Shown here: piece after piece, positions 34,208 to 42,134 of the stretch
Layout of the letters: each line of letters opens with the position of its first letter
Numbering within the stretch: position 1 is the stretch's first letter
DNA from: CAYRGG01 sp964423745
GTDB lineage: Bacteria; Pseudomonadota; Gammaproteobacteria; Competibacterales; Competibacteraceae
Length of the DNA: 64,000 nucleotides
Assembly (NCBI GenBank): GCA_964423745.1
Contig: CAYRGG010000005.1
Coordinates: forward strand, 46,771 to 110,770
Direction: 5' to 3'
The notes under the pieces: generated by a model
Databases searched by the model: none
Told to the model about the DNA's origin: nothing
What the model saw: the letters and a program-made list of their open reading frames with translations, nothing else
Made by a program: the position numbers and the translations under genes

Positions 34208-34492
34208 TTAGCGCTTCTCCTGACGTTGCACGGCAAAACACAGGGTGAGCCCCCAACCCATGCAGAGCAGCAGACCCATGGCGATCAGTGCTGCGGCCCA
34301 ATTACCTTGGTGTGTGGCGTAAAGCAAGGGTAGAGTGGCAATGAAGAAAAGTCCCCTACGCCGCCAACCGCTGATCGGGTTCGTTTGGTGGGTTAGCCGA
34401 GCGGCGGTCAGTCGGCGTGGATCGCGCCAGGCTAGGAGCATTAGGGCGGCGAAGCTCAAGCCATACATGAAAAGGGTTAACAACGTCCCCAT
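34208..34492 (-). CDS. DUF3325-family small membrane protein
   Basis: The 94-residue protein has three hydrophobic segments (LLTLFMYGLSFAALMLLAW, then LFFIATLPLLYATH and AALIAMGLLLCMGWGL). The size, topology and position just after a PepSY gene match DUF3325. Proteins of this kind accompany DUF3649 and PepSY proteins in siderophore receptor operons. Function is unknown but is assumed to lie in ferri-siderophore handling at the inner membrane. It overlaps the nominal receptor frame only if the unlikely upstream start of that gene were used. Confidence 0.75.
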   Translation of the reverse strand: MGTLLTLFMYGLSFAALMLLAWRDPRRLTAARLTHQTNPISGWRRRGLFFIATLPLLYATHQGNWAAALIAMGLLLCMGWGLTLCFAVQRQEKR

Positions 34493-34504
34493 AGATGCGG
34501 GCTA

Positions 34505-36121
34505 TTAGTTAGGTATAGGTAGCCGGTAGGGTTGCTTCCAGCGGCCAGTCCGGTGGATCGCAAATAGACTCATCACGGCCCCTGCTAACAGCAGCGAGTC
34601 GAGGGCAGGTATTTCCCACCAGCCAGCCTGCAGGGCAGCGCCCCAGTCCATGCCACCGGCAAGCCAGCGCAATATGGGTGCTAACACCAGTACCATGATA
34701 TTGCCAGCTAGTAAACGTACTCTCAAGATAGCTGGGTCGGTAGTGACCAGGCTCGCCAGTGATACGCCAAAGACGGCTGCTAAAAATCCCCCTTTTACCC
34801 CTGTCAACGGCGCAGTGCCAAGCCAGTGGGCGCTAAAAAACCCGCAGGCGCTAGCGGCCAGCGCTAGCGGCAGTCCATAACCCATCCAAACGGTGAGTCG
34901 CGCCAAGGGCTGCCAGCGCGGTTGATCTTGTCGGCGGTGGGTCCACAACAATAAACCGGTTAGCACCACATAAGCACTGGCGGTGCCAAGACCAAACCAA
35001 ACAGCTTTAGAGGCGACACCCGCGAAATTACCGAAGTGCAAGGGACCCATAAGGGAAACCAAGGTATTGCCAACCGACGGTTGCAAGCCAATCAGTGGTT
35101 TTTCCTGTTTAAGCTCACCACTCACACCGTCATACACGAAGGTGCGTCCACTCAATGCCCCGTCTGCCGCCATCATGCTAACCGTGATGACCGCATCTGC
35201 ACGGCCCCACCGCTGAATTATTAGTGCTCCAGGCTCGGCGCCAGCCGATCTCATACGGGCGTCGGCCAGTACGGTATCAAGATTAGTCAATGGGGCAGGG
35301 GTTGCGTCGCTGGCTTCGGGCCTACCGACCACGGTCTCAATCATCTTTTCTTGGTCGCCACCAAAGGCCACCATGGCCATGGCCGGAATACCGAAGCTAC
35401 CCGCAAAGCTAAAGAAACTGCCGGTAAATGCTAAGATAAAAGCAAACAGTAGATTCCAGGAACCGGCTAGCGTATGGCGGTCGCGGCGGGTAAGAAGGGG
35501 ATTTCGTTGGCTTAAACGGAGCACAAACAGCTCTCGGAGCAGGCGGCGATGAACGATTAAACCCGTTACAGCAGCCACCAGCATGGCTAAGCCCAACACG
35601 CCAGTCAGTAATAATCCCCAGGGATCAGGTAAATATAAACGCACATGCAGGTCTACCAGGAATTGACTGAGTGCGCTAGGCGTATTTTGGGCGCGGACCT
35701 GGGCGGCAGTCCCTTCACGTCGATCCAGCTCCTGCCAGGTATTGGGATCTAGGTCGATTTCGACCCCTTCTTCCTGAATGGCACCGTTTTCTTGTTTGCG
35801 ATGGGTATGAAAAAAAGCTTTTACTCGTTCCCCCGTGTGATGAAAAATGCTGATGTCTTCATAAAAATCTGGCGGGATAGTCGTGGCAACTTGACGAAGA
35901 CTGGCGTCTAAACCGGTTCCTAGCTTAGTATTGGGGGAAGCCGATAGGGGGTTTGACCAGTTGCCGATCTCGTGAGCGAAGACAGCCACCACGCCGGTGA
36001 CGATCACGGCATACAACAACAACCCTAATAAAGCACCTGACCAGCCGTGGATAGCCAGTAGCGTTTTGAACCGTGATTTTGCCTGACCCTGTTGCTGTGT
36101 ATAAGTGGTTACTATAGCCAT
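34505..36121 (-). CDS. PepSY-associated TM protein
   Basis: The 538-residue inner membrane protein has LLAIHGWSGALLGLLLYAVIVTGVVAVFAHE (the conserved first helix with the W-G-L motif, shown in part), a middle periplasmic region with PepSY character, and helices around residues 190, 235, 375 and 415-530. It belongs to the family thought to reduce or release iron from siderophores in the periplasm. It directly follows the DUF3649 gene (1-bp overlap at 36121) and precedes DUF3325 by 12 bp, forming one transcript with the receptor. Confidence 0.85.
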   Translation of the reverse strand: MAIVTTYTQQQGQAKSRFKTLLAIHGWSGALLGLLLYAVIVTGVVAVFAHEIGNWSNPLSASPNTKLGTGLDASLRQVATTIPPDFYEDISIFHHTGERVKAFFHTHRKQENGAIQEEGVEIDLDPNTWQELDRREGTAAQVRAQNTPSALSQFLVDLHVRLYLPDPWGLLLTGVLGLAMLVAAVTGLIVHRRLLRELFVLRLSQRNPLLTRRDRHTLAGSWNLLFAFILAFTGSFFSFAGSFGIPAMAMVAFGGDQEKMIETVVGRPEASDATPAPLTNLDTVLADARMRSAGAEPGALIIQRWGRADAVITVSMMAADGALSGRTFVYDGVSGELKQEKPLIGLQPSVGNTLVSLMGPLHFGNFAGVASKAVWFGLGTASAYVVLTGLLLWTHRRQDQPRWQPLARLTVWMGYGLPLALAASACGFFSAHWLGTAPLTGVKGGFLAAVFGVSLASLVTTDPAILRVRLLAGNIMVLVLAPILRWLAGGMDWGAALQAGWWEIPALDSLLLAGAVMSLFAIHRTGRWKQPYRLPIPN

Positions 36122-36411
36122 TATGAACCGCCGCTGATCAATAGGTGTGTCACAATCAGTCCCGCCTGACTAAGTGACAAAAAGCCCAAAAACCCATAGG
36201 CGCGTTTGAGATGCTGAGCCAAACACGCATAAAAAAAGAGCGCCGCCCAGATCCCTGGGAATAACACCAGCGGAATAACAATATTGTTAATGTCTGCGGC
36301 CCCCGGTGGTAACCAGACGGCGGCGCCCGCCATCACCAATATGGCAGTCACAAAAACCAGGGGGCCTGCCAGCAGGATGCGCCAAAAACGGGAACTAGTT
36401 AACTGGTTCAT
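36121..36411 (-). CDS. DUF3649-family small membrane protein
   Basis: The 96-residue protein has three hydrophobic segments (ILLAGPLVFVTAILVMAGA, IVIPLVLFPGIWAALFFYA and LGFLSLSQAGLIVTHLLI). It matches DUF3649, the first gene of the receptor cassette that continues with PepSY and DUF3325. Its stop overlaps the PepSY start by one base. It is divergent from the imelysin gene across 261 bp with Fur-like sequences. Function not established. Confidence 0.78.
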   Translation of the reverse strand: MNQLTSSRFWRILLAGPLVFVTAILVMAGAAVWLPPGAADINNIVIPLVLFPGIWAALFFYACLAQHLKRAYGFLGFLSLSQAGLIVTHLLISGGS

Positions 36412-36599
36412 CTTAAAATTAAAATACCGCTGTGAAAATCATTGCTATTAGTTATTAGGTAGGCATGTGAACCAACTCAACGGTGACGGTAAAAGTGCTG
36501 AGAAAAAATATTTTTGCCGTCGCTGATGGGGTCGGGGGGTAGATGGCAATGGCTTATTGTTCACTATAATTCTATTCAATAGGTTAAATAAAATTTACT

Positions 36600-36618
36600 G
36601 ATAACTATTATTATTAGC
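36600..36618. promoter_or_regulatory. Fur-box-like site upstream of imelysin gene
   Basis: GATAACTATTATTATTAGC matches the 19-bp Fur consensus GATAATGATAATCATTATC at 14 positions by my count. It lies 55 bp before the imelysin ATG, in a divergent promoter region. A weaker match (GAAAATCATTGCTATTAG) lies near 36433, on the side of the DUF3649 operon. Confidence 0.55.
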
Positions 36619-36672
36619 GTTTAGCGTCTATAGTTATAGCGTTTCTCAACTCTGCCGTAAAGAGGTTTTTTC

Positions 36673-37956
36673 ATGACAATAATAATTCGTACCGGAATAA
36701 TAAGCCTGCTGCTAGTGGCTTTATTGATGGTCGGTAGTGGTGGTGTCCGCGCTGAAGTCACTGCTGAGGCGGTTATTGAGAATTATGCTGATGTTGCCCA
36801 TGCCATGTATGAAGATGCGCTAACCGGCGCTCAATCCCTGCATGAGGCTATCGCGGATCTCATCGAAAAACCGTCTGCCGAAAACCTAGAAGAAGCCCGT
36901 GCTGCTTGGAAAGCGGCTCGTGTGCCTTATCAGCAAACGGAAGCCTATCGGTTCGGTAATGCCATCGTCGATGACTGGGAGGGAAGGGTCAATGCTTGGC
37001 CCTTGGACGAAGGATTGATTGATTATGTGGACACTGGCTTGTACGGTGAAACCTCCGATGATAATCCGCTGTATGGTGCCAATGTTATCGCCAATCCGCT
37101 TCTCCAGGTGGGTTCTAACCAGGTGGATGCCAGTGAGATTACAAAAACGCTATTGGCTGAACAACTGCATGAGGCAGACGACATCGAAGCCAATGTGGCC
37201 ACTGGTTATCATGCCATAGAGTTTCTCCTGTGGGGACAAGATCTCAATGGTACGGATGCGGGGGCTGGCAACCGTCCGGCCAGTGATTTTGATACGGCTA
37301 ATTGCACCGGCGGCAACTGCGAGCGGCGTGGGCAATATCTGTCAGCCGCCAGCGAGCTACTCATGGACGATTTACAGGAAATGGTTGTGGCTTGGAAGGC
37401 TGACGGCGCTGCTCGTCAGGCATTGGAAGAAGCGAGTCCCCAACAAGGACTTGCCACCATCTTAACCGGCCTTGGCAGTCTGTCTTATGGGGAATTGGCC
37501 GGTGAGCGGATCAAGCTAGGTCTGCTTTTGCACGATCCGGAGGAAGAACACGACTGCTTCAGCGATAACACCCATAACTCCCATTACTATAATCAAGTGG
37601 GCATGATCAACATCTATACGGGTAATTATGAGCGACTAGACGGTAGCACCGTGTCGGGACCGGGTTTGGCTGATTACGCGGAAACTCGGGCATCTGAAGC
37701 AAACGCTAAGGTGCTTGACCAGATGAAGCAAACTTTAGCCGCCATGCAAAAGATGAAAGACAAAGCCGATGCGGGGGATATGGCCTATGACCAGATGATT
37801 GGCGCGGGCAACACTGAGGGCAATCAAATCGTCGAGAATGTAGTCGACCAATTAGTCGCCCAAACCCGTGCCCTAGAAGGTGTTGTCAATGAACTAGACC
37901 TTAGTATTGAAATTGAAGGCTCGGATAGTCTTGATGACCCAGGGGCCGTGCAATAA
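36673..37956 (+). CDS. imelysin-family iron-regulated protein (IrpA/ICMP-like)
   Basis: The 427-residue exported protein has a signal peptide ending near VRAEV. It contains the GxHxxE motif at 178-183 (GYHAIE in a GYHAIEFLLWGQD context), a proposed iron-binding feature of the imelysin fold. Two related halves are visible, one with WKAARVPYQQTEAYRFG and WPLDEGLIDYVD, the other near RASEANAKVLDQ. Imelysins are periplasmic or outer-membrane iron-regulated proteins; peptidase activity is doubted. With the oxidoreductase, a second imelysin and DUF1513 it forms a cluster known from Pseudomonas. A Fur-like box precedes it. Confidence 0.88.
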   Translation: MTIIIRTGIISLLLVALLMVGSGGVRAEVTAEAVIENYADVAHAMYEDALTGAQSLHEAIADLIEKPSAENLEEARAAWKAARVPYQQTEAYRFGNAIVDDWEGRVNAWPLDEGLIDYVDTGLYGETSDDNPLYGANVIANPLLQVGSNQVDASEITKTLLAEQLHEADDIEANVATGYHAIEFLLWGQDLNGTDAGAGNRPASDFDTANCTGGNCERRGQYLSAASELLMDDLQEMVVAWKADGAARQALEEASPQQGLATILTGLGSLSYGELAGERIKLGLLLHDPEEEHDCFSDNTHNSHYYNQVGMINIYTGNYERLDGSTVSGPGLADYAETRASEANAKVLDQMKQTLAAMQKMKDKADAGDMAYDQMIGAGNTEGNQIVENVVDQLVAQTRALEGVVNELDLSIEIEGSDSLDDPGAVQ

Positions 37957-37974
37957 AAATACATTTGACTGTAG

Positions 37975-38081
37975 GGACTTACGCAGCTCGTTCCTGAGGA
38001 CGCCCCAAGAACACCTCCCTGTGGGCTTGACTACGGCCATCCGGGCCGCAGACACCTCATTTCACGAGCTACGAAAGTCCT
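37975..38081. repeat. 105-bp interspersed element, copy 2
   Basis: It begins GGGACTTACGCAGCTCGTTCC and ends CACGAGCTACGAAAGTCCT (18 and 19 bases shown in part). It shares the GTGGGCTTGACTACGGCCAT core with the copies at 13099 and 40558. It lies between imelysin and the di-heme gene and is the most diverged copy (107 bp). If it forms a hairpin it may attenuate the operon. Confidence 0.82.
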
Positions 38082-38135
38082 TTGTGCATATATCCTGAAC
38101 TAATTGGTAGTAAAGTTGGTTAAAGGGTTGCTGTA

Positions 38136-39368
38136 GTGGTAGGCAGATTTTTCCTGGCTTTTTGTGTGCTGGGTGTCGCGTTAGGGTTTGATCCTAGTTG
38201 GGCCCTGGATGCTGTGCTTGGCAGGGCGTTATTTGAACGACAGTGGGTAGCCGCGCCCGCGTCCACCGATGCGGCTGATGGACTTGGACCCCTGTATAAT
38301 GCCCGTGCCTGTGCGAGCTGCCATCCCCAGGGTGGCCGGGGACGGTTGAAGATTGGCGCTGACGGTACGTTGCGCTCGCCAGCGCTGGTTGTCAGGTTTG
38401 CTGGGGATAAGCGGTATGGTCGCCAACTGCAAACCCAGGCTGTTCCTGGCCTCCGTCCTGAAGGGAAAATCCGCGTTGATTATGGATTTCGTAAGATGTC
38501 CTTGTCTGGTAAGCGAGTTGTGCTGAGGAAACCTGTTTATGAGTTAACTAACCTCGCTTATGGTCCATTGGCGGATCGACAAGGAACATCGTTCCGGTTT
38601 GCCCCCGCGCTGCAGGGGCTTGGTTGGGTAGAACGGATTCCAGAGGCGGCGATATTAGCTTTAAGTGATTCTGATGACCGGGACGCTGACGGCGTCTCTG
38701 GGCGACCTCGCTGGCTAACCAATAATACCCATCAATCACGTCGATTGGGCCGCTATGGATGGAAACTCGACGCTGCGGACCTTGAGCAACAGACTGCTCA
38801 GGCCTTGTTACTGGATATGGGGTTATCTTCACCCCTGCGGGCAGCCCATGCAGGGGACTGTACGCTCCAACAGCCCACTTGTCTACAAGCGCCCCATGGC
38901 GACAGTCCGCATTTTGATCATGTGGAATTGTCGGCGCAGATGGTGAGCCTGATGGTGCATTATTTGCGGTCGTTGCCGCCACCTACAACAACGGCTCGCC
39001 GTGATCATCGTGCCGGTGCACAATTATTTCAACGGGTGGGTTGTGGGGCTTGCCATCAAGCCAGTTTTAGGGTCGACGAGCAGACGATTTTTCCCTATTC
39101 CGATTTTCTTTTGCACGATCTTGGTCCAGGATTGGCTGATTCTGGGGGTAGGGTGGCTGATGGTGAGTGGCGCACAGCACCCTTATGGGGTATTAGCAAA
39201 CAGCTAGCTGCAGCCGGCGATGTGGCGTTATTACACGATGCTCGTGCTCGTACTGTTAAAGAGGCCATCTTATGGCATGCTGGCGAGGGGAGTCGAGCGC
39301 GAGATCGCTTTCTCGCCTTGCCGGCAAGAGAACGGGTACAGTTGCTTCAGTTTGTTGAAAATCTTTAG
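38136..39368 (+). CDS. di-heme oxidoreductase (DHOR, putative peroxidase)
   Basis: The 410-residue exported protein starts at GTG 38136 with a signal ending near SWALDAV. It has two heme c motifs, CASCH near residue 59 and CGACH near residue 303, within the typical GPLYNARACASCHPQGG and GAQLFQRVGCGACH settings. A LRSLPPPT-type linker precedes the second motif. It belongs to the DUF1111/di-heme thiol-oxidoreductase family, commonly encoded between two imelysins. Electron transfer or redox control of iron in the periplasm is inferred from that association. Confidence 0.86.
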   Translation: MVGRFFLAFCVLGVALGFDPSWALDAVLGRALFERQWVAAPASTDAADGLGPLYNARACASCHPQGGRGRLKIGADGTLRSPALVVRFAGDKRYGRQLQTQAVPGLRPEGKIRVDYGFRKMSLSGKRVVLRKPVYELTNLAYGPLADRQGTSFRFAPALQGLGWVERIPEAAILALSDSDDRDADGVSGRPRWLTNNTHQSRRLGRYGWKLDAADLEQQTAQALLLDMGLSSPLRAAHAGDCTLQQPTCLQAPHGDSPHFDHVELSAQMVSLMVHYLRSLPPPTTTARRDHRAGAQLFQRVGCGACHQASFRVDEQTIFPYSDFLLHDLGPGLADSGGRVADGEWRTAPLWGISKQLAAAGDVALLHDARARTVKEAILWHAGEGSRARDRFLALPARERVQLLQFVENL

Positions 39369-39380
39369 AGGATGGTATTT

Positions 39381-40529
39381 ATGCCGTTTGTTTTTACGGG
39401 TCAGCAAAAGTGGCTGTGCTTATTGTTTTTAATAGCGCTGGTTTGCGGGTTGACCATAACCAGCAAAAACCTTGAGGCAGCAAGCCAGGACTACCGCACT
39501 TTTAATGTTGCCGTCGCTGAGCACTATTTATTACCCCGTTATCAACGTCTAGCCACTACTACATCTCAATTAGCCACTACCCTAGAGCAATTTTGCGCCA
39601 ACCCTGACTCGCAGACGCTGGCGGATGCGCAACAAGCATTCCATGGGGTAACCGATGTTTGGATGGGGTTACAACACATCACCTTTGGTCCTATTACGCT
39701 ATTATTCCGGGCTGAACGAATCAATCACTGGCCGCAACGGCGTGATGCTGTCGGACGAGGTTTACGCAGGCTGCTCAGTGAGCAAGATCCGGCCGCGTTG
39801 GAACCCTTAACCTTTGCAAAGGGTAGCGTGGCAGTACAGGGCTTACCGGCATTGGAACAGTTGCTGTTCGCCGACGATGTTTTAGCAAGTTTTACGGCAG
39901 AGGACGATAATAAGGCAGCTGAGGTAGTGTATCGCTGCCAGGTGCTGCGGGCTATCGGTGATAACCTGGCTCAGATAGGGGAAAATGTCGTCAAAGAATG
40001 GCAAGCCGAGATGCTCCCTGCGTTGGCGAAGCAAGATCAACATTCTATTTACTTTACAAGCCAAAAAGCGGCGACGGCGCAGCTTTTCACCAATCTACAG
40101 ACATTATTGCAAATGGTGACTGACTTAAAGCTCGCCAGGGTACTGGGCGAGTCTCTGGAAAAAGCGAAACCCCGTTTGGCGGAAAACCGGCGTAGCGAAC
40201 GGTCGAAACGCAATATTGTATTAAATTTAGAAAGCGCCCAGGCGCTTTATAAGAGTGATGAGGATGGTGATGTGGGTTTTAGTCAATTCGTGCGCAATAC
40301 AGAACAAGGGGCTGTCATGGACGCTGAACTACAAACCGCTTTTGATCGGGCGCTGGAGGCGGTTAGCGCATTACCAAAACCCCTTAGCGCGGTAGTGACC
40401 GATGCAGACCGCAGGCCGCAGGTCGAGGCGTCGTTGACGGCTGTTAAAACGTTGCAAAACCAACTACAAAGTACTGTGCCCCAGGCGGCTGACATTAATA
40501 TCGGTTTTAATTCCCTGGATGGGGATTAA
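39381..40529 (+). CDS. second imelysin-family protein
   Basis: Read from ATG 39381 with GAGG at a 9-base spacing; an ATG at 39372 sits directly on the GAGG. It has 382 residues with a hydrophobic signal (WLCLLFLIALVCGLTI). The imelysin fold is seen in DYRTFNVAVAEHYLLPRYQ, ADAQQAFHGVTDVWMGLQH and RINHWPQRRDAVGRGLRRLL. The GxHxxE motif of the first imelysin is replaced by GLPALEQLLF, so the two paralogues probably differ in metal binding. It begins 12 bp after the oxidoreductase gene. Confidence 0.84.
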   Translation: MPFVFTGQQKWLCLLFLIALVCGLTITSKNLEAASQDYRTFNVAVAEHYLLPRYQRLATTTSQLATTLEQFCANPDSQTLADAQQAFHGVTDVWMGLQHITFGPITLLFRAERINHWPQRRDAVGRGLRRLLSEQDPAALEPLTFAKGSVAVQGLPALEQLLFADDVLASFTAEDDNKAAEVVYRCQVLRAIGDNLAQIGENVVKEWQAEMLPALAKQDQHSIYFTSQKAATAQLFTNLQTLLQMVTDLKLARVLGESLEKAKPRLAENRRSERSKRNIVLNLESAQALYKSDEDGDVGFSQFVRNTEQGAVMDAELQTAFDRALEAVSALPKPLSAVVTDADRRPQVEASLTAVKTLQNQLQSTVPQAADINIGFNSLDGD

Positions 40530-40557
40530 TCAATTTGTCCATGAATTACATGGGGCT

Positions 40558-40662
40558 AGGACTTAGGCAGCTCATTCCAGAGGACGCCGTAAACACGTCC
40601 CTATGGGCTTGACGACGGCCATCCGGGCCGTCGACACCTCTTTCATGAGCTACCCAAGTCCT
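40558..40662. repeat. 105-bp interspersed element, copy 3
   Basis: It is nearly identical to the reverse complement of 13099-13203 (about 90 percent by eye), with ends AGGACTTAGGCAGCTC and GAGCTACCCAAGTCCT. It lies between the second imelysin and the DUF1513 gene. It is in the same orientation as copy 2, only 2.5 kb away. Confidence 0.85.
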
Positions 40663-40681
40663 CTGCTATGAGGCATCACTT

Positions 40682-41791
40682 GTGATTATTAGACGACGTG
40701 CTTTTTTGACAATGCTGGGGGCAGGATCGGTGGCGGCGTTGGGTAAGTCATGGTCTGCTAAGGTGGCTGATCGACCGCGTTGGCTAAGCCCTTATCGGGA
40801 TGACGAGGGACGCTACGGTCTTGCTGCGTTGGATGGCAACGGCCGTATATTGAGTCGAAATCCATTGCCGGATCGCGCCCACGGGGTGGTGATTGCCCCT
40901 GATCGCCATAGAGCTATTGTGGTAGCGCGTCGACCGGGTGCCTTTGCTGCAGTGATTGATCTGGCGACTGGTCGGGTACGGGATGTACTCAGTGCAACGC
41001 CCGGTCGTCATTTTTATGGACACGGGGTGTTTAGCCGAAATGGCGAGTTATTGTTTACCACTGAAAATGATTACAATGGCGAACGCGGTGTGATCGGTAT
41101 GCGAAGCGTCCGTAACGAATACCGTCCTGTTGGGGAATGGTCAAGTCACGGGATAGGCCCCCATGAGCTGGTGCTAAGTGCTGACGGTAACACGCTGATT
41201 ATTGCCAATGGTGGGATTCTTACCCATCCTGACAGTGGCCGTAGCAAACTCAACCTGCCTACCATGTCCCCGTCGCTGGTGCGTTTGGATGCCCACACTG
41301 GCGAGTTATTAATGGAACTTCGTTTGCCACCGCATTTACACCAGTTATCCATACGTCATTTGGCGGCGACACCAGCAGGCGATGTGGTTTTTGGTATGCA
41401 AAATCAAGGACCATTGAGTAACAGGCTACCGTTGGTGGGGGTTTGGCGTACCGATGGGTCCCATGGGCTTTGGCAGCAGGATAGGGTGGCGTTGTCCCAG
41501 GGGTATATCGGCAGTGTAGCCGTGGATACCAGTGGCAAAGTAGCCGCGACTACAGCGCCGCGGGACGGACAGATTTTGTTTTGGTCAGTTGAGACTGGTC
41601 GTTGTCTAGGTCATTTGACGGCTACAGATGCCTGTGGTGTTGCAGCCGCTGTTATGCCTGGTTGCTTTCTTATCACCACTGGCGAGGGCCAGTTGTTAAC
41701 GGCGGCTATGAGTAATGATGAAATGGCTGTGATGGCTAGTATGCAGCGGATAGGGATACAATGGGATAATCATGTAACGACGGTAGCGTAA
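40682..41791 (+). CDS. DUF1513 Tat-exported beta-propeller protein
   Basis: The 369-residue protein starts at GTG 40682 with IIRRRAFLTMLGAGS, a twin-arginine signal. The body contains the DUF1513 features HGVVIAPDRHRAIVVARRPG, GHGVFSRNGELLFTTENDYN and GIGPHELVLSADGNTLIIANGG, repeats of a seven-bladed propeller. DUF1513 proteins commonly close imelysin/DHOR clusters. Tat export implies folding, perhaps with a cofactor, in the cytoplasm. The biochemical role is unknown. Confidence 0.86.
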   Translation: MIIRRRAFLTMLGAGSVAALGKSWSAKVADRPRWLSPYRDDEGRYGLAALDGNGRILSRNPLPDRAHGVVIAPDRHRAIVVARRPGAFAAVIDLATGRVRDVLSATPGRHFYGHGVFSRNGELLFTTENDYNGERGVIGMRSVRNEYRPVGEWSSHGIGPHELVLSADGNTLIIANGGILTHPDSGRSKLNLPTMSPSLVRLDAHTGELLMELRLPPHLHQLSIRHLAATPAGDVVFGMQNQGPLSNRLPLVGVWRTDGSHGLWQQDRVALSQGYIGSVAVDTSGKVAATTAPRDGQILFWSVETGRCLGHLTATDACGVAAAVMPGCFLITTGEGQLLTAAMSNDEMAVMASMQRIGIQWDNHVTTVA

Positions 41792-41844
41792 AGTTCTCAA
41801 GGCTTACGCAAAATCAGGGTTCTATCAAACTACGATGCTCTAGT

Positions 41845-42078
41845 TTAGGTGTTGTTCCCCTCTACCCACTCATAAACTTCTAGAGACGCCGGGTCGCATT
41901 TTTCGCATCCACCAATTTTGCACCCGGCGCCGGTGGATACTTTTCTCACCCTGCCCTTGCGCTCCAAAACGGCTAACATACCGCGCAGCGCCTCGGGATT
42001 TGATCGAAACCTGTGGGAGAGATCCAACAGAGGAACACGTTTCTGTTCCGCTAAATAGGCGTTAATCGCTGCCAGCAT
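41845..42078 (-). CDS. feoC: FeoC-like transcriptional regulator
   Basis: The 77-residue protein has a LysR-like winged helix (VPLLDLSHRFRSNPEALRGM, then LAVLERKGRVRKVS). A Cys-rich wing follows with CKIGGCEKC, three Cys that in FeoC proteins can hold an Fe-S cluster. It is the last gene of the feo block, 57 bp after feoB. FeoC is known to stabilise or regulate FeoB in enterobacteria. Confidence 0.85.
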   Translation of the reverse strand: MLAAINAYLAEQKRVPLLDLSHRFRSNPEALRGMLAVLERKGRVRKVSTGAGCKIGGCEKCDPASLEVYEWVEGNNT

Positions 42079-42134
42079 GATCAGTAACCTTCTAATTTAA
42101 GCTGTATGTAGGCATCCTTGCCCATAATAAAGAA

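Noticed and set aside
34132..34236. Longer N-terminus for the third TonB receptor
   Set aside because: It would place 35 basic residues before the signal peptide and overlap the DUF3325 gene.
41801..41820. GGCTTACGCAAAATCAGGG resembling sequence next to repeat copy 1 at 13083
   Set aside because: Only about 20 bp matches and the rest of the 105-bp element is absent; too short to call a copy.
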